Source: Burkholderiales bacterium
Lineage (GTDB): Bacteria; Pseudomonadota; Gammaproteobacteria; Burkholderiales; Usitatibacteraceae
Length of the DNA: 11,817 bases
Assembly: GCA_026786225.1 (NCBI GenBank)
Contig: JAJAYN010000612.1
Coordinates: 1-11,817 of the forward strand
Reading direction: 5' to 3'
The translations under genes and the position numbers were made by a program. The notes below the pieces were generated by a model. The model made no database searches and was not told where the DNA came from. It saw only the letters and a program-made list of their open reading frames with translations. The first letter of the stretch is position 1. Every line of letters begins with the position of its first letter. Below are positions 6,219 through 11,817 of this stretch, piece after piece.

Positions 6219-7708
6219 TTGCCGACCCCCGCTCCAAGCTGGATACGCGCCAGTGCTAATTCACCTTGCGGGCTTTGCACAAGTTCGAATGACACGGTGC
6301 TGCCGACTTTCACCTCGGCTGGCACGCCCGATTTGGGGAGCTTGTAGGCCATCGTCATGGCGCCCATCTTCAGTGTCGGGATGGCGCCATGGGATAGCGT
6401 CATGTCGTCCTTGCCGATGGCTTCCACCTTGCCTTCACCCTTGTGCGTGACGACCGTGGCTGCGGCCTGTCCGGGTGCGCCATCTGTCATACGCGTGCCG
6501 GTGGCTTTCAGGCTCGCTTCGGAGTCGATCAGAAATTGCCCCGACAGCACCACGCTCTGGCCTGCGGTGAGTCCGCGCCTGATTTCCGTCATCTCGCCGG
6601 CCTCGGTACCGATCTCGACATCGACCGGCGTGAACTGCGGCTTGCCGTCGCGACCCGCATTCGATACTAGCACCACGCTGCGCCTACCAGTCTGGATCAC
6701 GGCTTCCGATGGAACCAGCAGCACTTGCTGCGTCGGCGACGCGTTGACGTTGATGGTCGCAAACATGCCCGGCGCAAGGCGTCCCTTTGGATTTGCGATT
6801 TCGATACGCGCTTTCAGCGTACGCGTGGCGGCGTTGACTTCCGGCAACAGCGCGGTCACCCGTCCAGTAAATACCTCACCCGGAAAAGCCAGTACGCTTG
6901 CCTCGACGGCACTACCGAGTTTCAGCCAGGCGACCTGCGTTTCCGGCACGTCGGCGTTGATCCACACCGATTGCAGTCCATTGATGCGAAACAGCGGTGT
7001 GCCGGGCATCACGGTCATGCCCTCGCGTACAGAAAGCTCGCCGATGACGCCGCTCACCGGCGCGGTCAGTGTGATGCGCGGACGTGTCTTGCCGTCAGCA
7101 TCGATGGCCGCGAGGGTAGCCTCGGGCATGCCCAGCACATTGAGGCGCTGCCGCGCGGCCTGGCGCAACGCAGTATTTGCTTGCGGGCTGTTTTTCAGCG
7201 CGAGGTACTCTTCCTGCGCGGCGGACCACTCAGGCGCGAGTATTTCGGCCAGTGGCTGACCCTTGGCGACGGCATCGAGCGGCGCGCGCACGAACAGCTT
7301 TTCGATAGTGCCGCTGACCCGCGCCTGCACCATCACCACGGCACGCTCGTCAAAGGCCACCGCGCCGACCACCTGTACCTTCTTGTTGATCGATCCGCTC
7401 GTTACCAGCGCGGTGCGTATACCGAGATTCTGCACCACACGCGGGCTGATTGTCACCGAGCCAGTGTCGCCGCCATCGTCGCTGAAAACCGGCTGCAACA
7501 TCATGTCCATGAAGGGGGATTTGCCCGGCTTGTCGAAGCGTTGCAGGGGATACATCGGGTCGATGTAAAAGAGCGGTTTCTTGTCGGTCGCGTTTGCGAC
7601 TACAGGCGCCACAGGCGGCGAACGATGTCCACCAAGCCAGATCCCGGCGACAACGCCTGCAACGACGAGCCCAATCGCTGCGAGGCCAAAAATCAGGGTT
7701 CTGTTCAT
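6215..7708 (-). CDS. cusB: CusB-type periplasmic adaptor fused to a CusF-like copper chaperone domain
   Basis: A 497-residue membrane-fusion protein linking CusA to CusC. Residues 5-25 form the N-terminal membrane anchor or signal. The metal-accepting segment at 48-75 reads YIDPMYPLQRFDKPGKSPF then MDMM; M52, M67 and M69 correspond to the three methionines of E. coli CusB (M49, M64, M66). Lipoyl/beta-barrel and hairpin domains cover about 85-400, with a short hairpin at 155-205. After a linker, residues 424-492 form a CusF-like domain with H440, M451 and M453 at the CusF metal ligands. The position of the CusF capping Trp44 is M448. I chose ATG 7708 because AAGGA lies 7 nt upstream and the signal segment starts there; an upstream open extension runs antisense-like through cusC and is not credible. 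It begins 2 bp after the cusC stop. Confidence 0.96.
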   Translation of the reverse strand: MNRTLIFGLAAIGLVVAGVVAGIWLGGHRSPPVAPVVANATDKKPLFYIDPMYPLQRFDKPGKSPFMDMMLQPVFSDDGGDTGSVTISPRVVQNLGIRTALVTSGSINKKVQVVGAVAFDERAVVMVQARVSGTIEKLFVRAPLDAVAKGQPLAEILAPEWSAAQEEYLALKNSPQANTALRQAARQRLNVLGMPEATLAAIDADGKTRPRITLTAPVSGVIGELSVREGMTVMPGTPLFRINGLQSVWINADVPETQVAWLKLGSAVEASVLAFPGEVFTGRVTALLPEVNAATRTLKARIEIANPKGRLAPGMFATINVNASPTQQVLLVPSEAVIQTGRRSVVLVSNAGRDGKPQFTPVDVEIGTEAGEMTEIRRGLTAGQSVVLSGQFLIDSEASLKATGTRMTDGAPGQAAATVVTHKGEGKVEAIGKDDMTLSHGAIPTLKMGAMTMAYKLPKSGVPAEVKVGSTVSFELVQSPQGELALARIQLGAGVGK

Positions 7709-7710
7709 GA

Positions 7711-8973
7711 TTAATCCTTCGCGTCCGACAGCAGAAAATTGAGTTGCGCCCACGCGCGTGCCAGGTCGGCCTGGGCGGTCAGGTGATTCATGCGGGTTTC
7801 GATTTCGCCTTTGCGCGCCTCCAGTACGGGCGCCAAGTCGCCTTTGCCGCCGCGATACGAAGCCAGTGCCACGGCGGTACGTTCTTGCGCCAGCGGCAAC
7901 AGCTCGGCCCTGTAACGCTGCAGGCGCGCCTTGGCGGCGTCCCAGTCGGCGAACATGGTTTCGATTTCCGCGGCGTGAATGCGCCGCGCGTCCTCGGCTT
8001 GCGCGCGTACCTGCTCGACGAGAGCCAGTTTGGACGCGATGGCAGGGTCCTGGCGGCGGCTCTGGAAGATCGGCAGGTCGATGCGCACGCCAATAGAGAG
8101 CATGTTCGAGTAGGACGGTCCGCGCTGGGCGAACGCGACTTCGAGCGACCAATCCGGGCGCTTGGCCGCATCGGCCAGCGCCATCTCGCTGGAAGCCATG
8201 GCCTGCAACGGCGCAAACATGGCGAGGTGCGGATGCGCCTCAAGATTGCTGGTCAGATCTCGGTGGGAATGCGATAGTTCATCAAACGCGGGTGGTGATT
8301 TCAGCGGTTGGCGGGCTGCTTGTCCAATCCAGCGCGCCAGATTCGCGTTGGCTCGCGCGATGTTGCGCTCAGCCTCGGTAGTGCGGTCGGCGAGCTGGGC
8401 AACGGCAAGGCGCGCGGCAAACGGGTCGGTAGCCTGGCCTTTGCCGCCAGCGAAAGTCGCGTGAGAGGCCGTGACCTGCAATTCGCCTTCGCGCGCGAGC
8501 TCTTTGACCAGATCCAGCTGGCGCTCGGCAAAGTAGCGCTCTATCCACGCCAGCGCGACATCGCGGCGCAGATTCAGTTTGTTGAGTGCGAGGATGGCAG
8601 TTTCTTTTTGCACCTCTGCGCCAGCCCGGTCGCTGCGTAATTTGCGCTTTTCATCTCGCATAAATTCCTGCATCAAACCGATCTTGCGCATCGTCATGAA
8701 GTCGCGTGTGAGGTTGTATTTGTCCGCACCATCAGTGGGGATATTGTCGATGCCGAGGATGAGCTTGGGATCAGCGAGTTCACCCGCGCCAACGCTCGCC
8801 TGTTGTGCAGCGCGTAACGTGGCGGCTTGCGCGTCGATTTGCGGCGCGTCGCCGCTGGCGATGCGTTGCGCTTCGACGAGCGACAGTGCGGCTGCTGCGG
8901 GACGGACAAGCGTGGCAAGCGCAAAGGCCAGCACGGACAAGCGAAACAGACGCGAACGGGTAGAGAAATACAT
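7711..8973 (-). CDS. cusC: CusC/CzcC-type outer-membrane efflux channel
   Basis: A 420-residue TolC-family outer-membrane factor that gives the Cus pump its exit duct. Residues 1-28 form a signal peptide ending RPAAA. There is no lipobox cysteine, so unlike E. coli CusC it is probably not lipidated. The rest is two related halves of long Ala/Gln/Arg-rich helices. The segment GELADPKLILGIDNIP (about 64-79), followed by LTRDFMTMRKIGLMQEF, is typical of heavy-metal OEPs, and GVRIDLPIFQSRRQDP marks the second strand region. The start at 8973 is set by GGAGG 5 nt upstream and by the signal peptide; an in-frame ATG at 9027 would put 18 residues in front of it. It is second in the operon, 67 bp after the small secreted protein gene and directly before cusB. 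Confidence 0.93.
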   Translation of the reverse strand: MYFSTRSRLFRLSVLAFALATLVRPAAAALSLVEAQRIASGDAPQIDAQAATLRAAQQASVGAGELADPKLILGIDNIPTDGADKYNLTRDFMTMRKIGLMQEFMRDEKRKLRSDRAGAEVQKETAILALNKLNLRRDVALAWIERYFAERQLDLVKELAREGELQVTASHATFAGGKGQATDPFAARLAVAQLADRTTEAERNIARANANLARWIGQAARQPLKSPPAFDELSHSHRDLTSNLEAHPHLAMFAPLQAMASSEMALADAAKRPDWSLEVAFAQRGPSYSNMLSIGVRIDLPIFQSRRQDPAIASKLALVEQVRAQAEDARRIHAAEIETMFADWDAAKARLQRYRAELLPLAQERTAVALASYRGGKGDLAPVLEARKGEIETRMNHLTAQADLARAWAQLNFLLSDAKD

Positions 8974-9040
8974 GACCACCTCCGGCAAGAATGAAAAAGC
9001 CGGACTCCGACGGAGCCTGGCGCTCAAGCGTTGCGGGTGA

Positions 9041-9433
9041 TCAGATGCGGAAGCAGCAGTTGCGAATGGCGTGCGGCGGGGCGGTGGCGTTACGCAGCGA
9101 AGGCACGGCTACAGGCGCATCGCGCGATGTGGCCGGTTGCATCGTCAGCGTCAGCGCGGTTTCAAACGAGACCGATGCCGGCGATTGTGGTGAATCGTTG
9201 ACGTTCTGCTGCCCGTTCTCGCAATGCTTCTTGCAAAGGGCAGGGGAACCCGTGTCGCGTTCACCTGCATCCGGCGCGGACGCACTCACCGTCGCAACAG
9301 CGCCGTCGAGCCCCTGAAACTGCATCGGGCACGCGTAAGCGGCCACGGCCAATTGCGCGAAGACCATGGCGACCATGCTGAACAGGCTGACGATTTTGCG
9401 GGTGAGATGAGTCATTACGACGGTTTGGACCAT
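9041..9433 (-). CDS. Small secreted cysteine-containing protein, first gene of the cus operon
   Basis: Up to 130 residues. A hydrophobic signal peptide (about 13-33, SLFSMVAMVFAQLAVAAYA) is followed at once by CPM. The mature part has C35, a CKKHC pair (C67, C71), a long Ser/Thr/Pro/Val stretch with no clear fold, and a terminal NCCFRI (C126, C127). I recall similar unnamed proteins ahead of RND metal-efflux genes in Burkholderiales, with a CP motif after the signal and a CC near the end, but I cannot name a family. Periplasmic metal binding is plausible, not shown. The start is unclear: ATG 9433 and the in-frame ATG at 9415 both lack a good ribosome binding site, and the second gives a more usual signal peptide. 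The candidate FNR-like promoter lies just upstream and would drive this gene together with cusCBA. Confidence 0.75.
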   Translation of the reverse strand: MVQTVVMTHLTRKIVSLFSMVAMVFAQLAVAAYACPMQFQGLDGAVATVSASAPDAGERDTGSPALCKKHCENGQQNVNDSPQSPASVSFETALTLTMQPATSRDAPVAVPSLRNATAPPHAIRNCCFRI

Positions 9434-9458
9434 GATGTTGCGAAAACGTTACGACGAC

Positions 9459-9500
9459 ACAATAGCTGAAGTGTGGCGGAGTTGTTTGATTTGCGTCAAA
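9459..9500 (-). promoter_or_regulatory. Candidate FNR/ANR-type promoter of the cus operon
   Basis: On the - strand the site reads TTTGACGCAAATCAAA (9500-9485). The core TTGAC-N4-ATCAA agrees with the FNR/ANR consensus TTGAT-N4-ATCAA at 9 of 10 positions. Twenty bases after the 16-mer comes TATTGT (9464-9459), a fair -10 element preceded by GC. A start near 9452 would put the box centre at about -40.5, which is the class II activator position (ideal -41.5). No -35 is visible at the right distance, as expected for an activator-dependent promoter. The leader to the first ATG would be about 18 nt. The regulator is inferred from the box. By equal-base arithmetic, about 0.35 such one-mismatch cores are expected in 11.8 kb by chance, so the position and spacing carry the weight. 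Confidence 0.45.
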
Positions 9501-9684
9501 TTGGCAGCCACTTGGTGCGTCGGAGAAACACCAGCATTGGCGGGCATTGTGGCGGCATTCTGCCCCGGAAGGCGCGCCAGCGCTTGTGTATTGTGTATTG
9601 CGATTAAGGACTTCTCATTCCATCTTTAGCCGAAAAAGGCTATTGGACGGTCCGTCAAGTCGAACGCCAGTCCATGTGGGGTGA

Positions 9685-9726
9685 GAAACCTGCCGCTGTT
9701 CGTGTTGCAAGACAACAGCAGGTTTC
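9685..9726 (-). terminator. Long bulged stem-loop downstream of the DUF418 gene
   Basis: GAAACCTGC (9685-9693) pairs with GCAGGTTTC (9718-9726), and TGTT (9697-9700) with AACA (9714-9717). The result is a 13-bp stem with a 3-nt bulge and a 13-nt loop. It lies 83 bp after the DUF418 stop on the transcript and 250 bp ahead of the cus operon. No T-run follows, so termination would have to be imperfect or Rho-assisted; it could instead be a repeat element or an mRNA 3'-end stabiliser. Confidence 0.35.
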
Positions 9727-9809
9727 AGTGCATTCGTCAGGGTTGTTGCCGACGCGCCGCCTGGAAGCTGTAGACGTAAGAAAATTCGGCGTGCGCGTGT
9801 TGAGACAAG

Positions 9810-11654
9810 TTACATGGCCGGCCGCAGTGCGCCGCCCTTCGAACTATCGATTTTAAAGGCCGGTGTCTGCCGATACGTAAATCCGCGCCACAGCCATTCC
9901 ATCGGGCCATAGCGGAAGCGCGATAGCCACCATGTGCTGAGGATAATCTGTGCGCCAAATACGACTGCCACAAATATCATCTGCTGGCCACGCGGCATGC
10001 CCCAATGGCCCATGGCATAGCCGTAAAAATAGATACTGCAGATCAGCGACTGTGTCAGATAGTTGGTCAACGCCATGCGGCCAACGGGTGCCAGGATACG
10101 AATCTTTGCGAAGATCGTACTGCTGTGCAGCATCAACACCACCAGGCCAACGTAGCCCAGACATGCCGGCAAGTTACCCAGTGTGGTGAGGCCACGCGCG
10201 AACTGGAAGCCGTCGTAGCGATCTCCGGCGACATGCGAGACCGCGATCAGGCTTCCCAGCAAGCCGAGGCCAATGCCAGCGGGCAAGCCGATCCAAGCCA
10301 GTTTGCGGAAGAATGCCAAATGCGCACCGGTATTTTCCATTACGCCGGAACGCACGAACCAGATACCCATGAGGAACATGCCGATCAGGAGCGAGGCGAA
10401 CCCGGCGTCGCCCGCAGCCTTATTGAGGAACCTGCGAGCACGCAAGTCAATGCCTTCCCAATACGTACCTTTGGAAAGCACGCGCACTTCGTTTTTTGTT
10501 TCTGCAGCGCGATCGGCCAATCGCTTGGTGCGATCTGCCTTGCGTTCGGCTGCCTTTTGCGCCTTGGTTTTCTCTGGCTTCTTTTCCTCGACCTTGGTTT
10601 CCGTCTTGGCAGTGGCGACGGTATCTGCCTTGGTCGCCTCTTTGGCCGTTGCGTCAGCGGCCGGTTGCGGGTTGGCTTCGGGTTTTGCTTCACTTGCCAC
10701 AACCGCTTTGGCAGCTACCAGCGCAGGCACAGCTTCGGTCGCGCCCTTGGTATCCGCGGCAACTTTGGCCTCCGGCACATCGGGTTCAGGCGGCGTCAAA
10801 TGCTGGATCGCGCCACCGATAGTCTGCGACAGCGCCATGAAGATATAGATAGTCACTGCCATGCGAATGCTGCGTTTCTCCACCGGTTCGTGGTACTTCC
10901 ACGAAAGCCAACCGATCACCAGCAGCATCGGGCCAAATACTGAAAGCGGCACGCGCGGGTCCTTGGGACCGTCCGGCAGAAGCCAAAATACTGTCGCAGC
11001 GATCAAGAGCAGCGTACCGATGGACAGCAGGATCAACGAGAACAGTGGTACGGCGCGGCCGAGAATTTTGACGCGCTTTTCACTGCGCAGAAAGATGGCG
11101 ATGAGACCGACAAAGGCAAGACCAAAGGCCACGCCGAAGAAGGCGTCACAACCGGGAATGAAGCCAAGCGCGACAAATACGCCGATGCCGATGGCGATGT
11201 ACTTGGCTTTGCCGTAAAGGAGGATCAGGAGCGCGAGTGCAGCCACGGCATAGCTGAAAAGGATGTCGCCTTCCCACAGGAAGATATAGTGCGCCGCGCC
11301 GAACACGGCGAGCGCCAGGATACGTCGAAGGTAGACGGCTGTGAATTCACGGCCGGCGCGTTCGGCGCGGACCATCATTACGGCAAAGCCCATGCCAAAC
11401 AACAGCGAAAAAATGGTCCAGAACTTGCCTTGAACAAAGTAGGAAACAAACCAGCTGGCGAACCAGTCAAAGCCCGTCAGACCCAATGGCATGCCTTCGC
11501 CGATACCGTTCATGGCGCGGTTAAAGAATTCGATATTCATGAGGAAAATGCCGATTAGCGCAAATCCCCGCACGACATCGAGCGCTTCGATACGTTGATT
11601 GGCCGCGATTGGCACCATTGCTTCCGCCGGCGCTGTTTGGCTTGTTGATTCCAT
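9810..11654 (-). CDS. DUF418 family membrane protein with large Ala/Lys/Glu-rich insert
   Basis: A 614-residue inner-membrane protein of the YeiB/DUF418 family, whose function is unknown. The N-terminus has the family start RIEALDVVRGFALIGIFLMN (21-40), followed by about eight further hydrophobic helices up to about 284. The C-terminal part (412-595) holds the DUF418 domain: LAPVGRMALTNYLTQS, then WGMPRGQQ, then RYGPMEWLWRGFTY. Members are commonly about 400 residues. Much of the excess here is a hydrophilic insert at about 288-395, made mostly of Ala, Lys, Glu and Thr, Pro-rich at its start and strongly basic at its end (KAAERKADRTKRLADRAAE), which may form a coiled or helical arm. I chose ATG 11654 because AGGGGA lies 7 nt upstream; an open extension to 11744 has no such site. 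It is monocistronic as far as can be seen. Transport or envelope functions have been suggested for relatives without firm proof. Confidence 0.9.
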   Translation of the reverse strand: MESTSQTAPAEAMVPIAANQRIEALDVVRGFALIGIFLMNIEFFNRAMNGIGEGMPLGLTGFDWFASWFVSYFVQGKFWTIFSLLFGMGFAVMMVRAERAGREFTAVYLRRILALAVFGAAHYIFLWEGDILFSYAVAALALLILLYGKAKYIAIGIGVFVALGFIPGCDAFFGVAFGLAFVGLIAIFLRSEKRVKILGRAVPLFSLILLSIGTLLLIAATVFWLLPDGPKDPRVPLSVFGPMLLVIGWLSWKYHEPVEKRSIRMAVTIYIFMALSQTIGGAIQHLTPPEPDVPEAKVAADTKGATEAVPALVAAKAVVASEAKPEANPQPAADATAKEATKADTVATAKTETKVEEKKPEKTKAQKAAERKADRTKRLADRAAETKNEVRVLSKGTYWEGIDLRARRFLNKAAGDAGFASLLIGMFLMGIWFVRSGVMENTGAHLAFFRKLAWIGLPAGIGLGLLGSLIAVSHVAGDRYDGFQFARGLTTLGNLPACLGYVGLVVLMLHSSTIFAKIRILAPVGRMALTNYLTQSLICSIYFYGYAMGHWGMPRGQQMIFVAVVFGAQIILSTWWLSRFRYGPMEWLWRGFTYRQTPAFKIDSSKGGALRPAM

Positions 11655-11697
11655 GTTTAAGTCCCCTTTTGATGAATGATGCCGTCCTGTGGTAACA

Positions 11698-11707
11698 GTG
11701 TCGACAC
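11698..11707. repeat. 10-bp palindrome upstream of the DUF418 gene
   Basis: GTGTCGACAC is a perfect 10-bp palindrome, 44 bp before the DUF418 start codon, in the probable promoter region and possibly between two divergent genes. It may be a regulator site, but a palindrome of this length can occur by chance. Confidence 0.22.
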
Positions 11708-11711
11708 GGCC

Positions 11712-11817
11712 ATGCAAGATTTTTTCCAGCATGTCGAAATGCAATGTTACGTTTTGGAGATTAAACCGCCAGACGAATTAGACGAAATGCAGGAAACCTT
11801 GCGTGAGCTGCATCTGG
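11712..11817 (+). CDS. Possible 5' end of a divergent gene running off the window (partial)
   Basis: From ATG 11712 a frame stays open to the window edge. It gives 35 residues that start MQDFFQHVEM and contain YVLEIKPPDELDEMQETL, which looks protein-like with an acidic amphipathic helix. Starts at 11676, 11679 and 11739 are also in frame, and none has a clear ribosome binding site. The frame overlaps no other credible gene once the DUF418 start is placed at 11654. I do not recognise the product. The fragment is short enough that chance openness cannot be excluded. Confidence 0.25.
   Translation, partial: MQDFFQHVEMQCYVLEIKPPDELDEMQETLRELHL

Larger units (their letters stand above)
9434..9809. 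other. Gene-free 376-bp spacer with regulatory repeats
   Basis: No credible gene is seen here on either strand; the short open frames have no ribosome binding site or protein-like composition. From left to right it holds the cus promoter candidate (9459-9500), a tandem heptamer TTGTGTA twice plus TTG (9584-9600), a small inverted repeat TAGCC/GGCTA (9627-9631 and 9638-9642), an 11-bp palindrome GACGG-T-CCGTC (9646-9656), and a longer stem-loop (9685-9726). Confidence 0.6.

Noticed and set aside
7709..8152. Extending cusB upstream to an in-frame ATG at 8152
   Set aside because: The extra 148 residues are Arg-rich and overlap cusC in another frame; the signal anchor and ribosome binding site place the start at 7708.
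9494..9499. TTGACG on the - strand as a -35 element for the cus promoter
   Set aside because: The best -10 (TATTGT at 9464-9459) is 29 bp away; the sequence fits better as half of the FNR-like box.
1..11817. Mobile elements, CRISPR arrays, RNA genes or a copper sensor gene
   Set aside because: No transposase, integrase, repeat-spacer pattern, tRNA-like fold or response-regulator/MerR-type gene was seen on either strand.

Overview
The window looks like chromosomal DNA from a betaproteobacterium, probably Burkholderiales or a close relative. This rests on the GC-rich, alanine-rich coding sequence, the Nfu_N/NifU protein next to a monothiol glutaredoxin, and the style of the copper-efflux genes. 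Genus cannot be fixed from the sequence alone. No rRNA, tRNA, insertion sequence, CRISPR array or phage gene is visible.

Left edge (1-719, + strand): the tail of a monothiol glutaredoxin followed by a two-domain Nfu-type Fe-S carrier. Together they form a small Fe-S cluster supply unit.

Region 790-2842: a metal-flavoured set. It holds a DUF2933 gene broken by a one-base frameshift (- strand), a secreted Met/His-rich DUF305 protein (+ strand), and a DMT/EamA membrane transporter whose C-terminus carries 24 histidines in 61 residues (- strand).

Region 3042-9433 (- strand, read right to left): a four-gene operon made of a small secreted Cys-containing protein, then cusC, cusB and cusA, an RND tripartite exporter for Cu(I)/Ag(I). 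CusA keeps the three metal-relay methionines and the proton-relay residues at, or within three residues of, the E. coli numbers. CusB carries a fused CusF-like domain at its C-terminus, in which the CusF copper-capping tryptophan is replaced by methionine.

Region 9434-11817: a 376-bp gap with regulatory-looking repeats, then a DUF418 membrane protein with an unusual Ala/Lys/Glu-rich insert of about 105 residues. At the right edge there may be the first codons of a divergent gene.

The most interesting signal is a shared 16-bp motif, TTTGATYTGCGYCAAA. It lies upstream of the Cus operon (9485-9500) and upstream of the broken DUF2933 gene (1101-1116). The Cus copy matches an FNR/ANR-type box (TTGAT-N4-ATCAA) at 9 of 10 positions. 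Both copies sit exactly 20 bp before a candidate -10 element on the same strand. This suggests oxygen- or redox-responsive control of copper defence, which is plausible because Cu(I) is the dominant toxic form without oxygen. It is an inference and needs a genome-wide motif search. No copper sensor (CueR, CusRS, CopRS) lies in the window.
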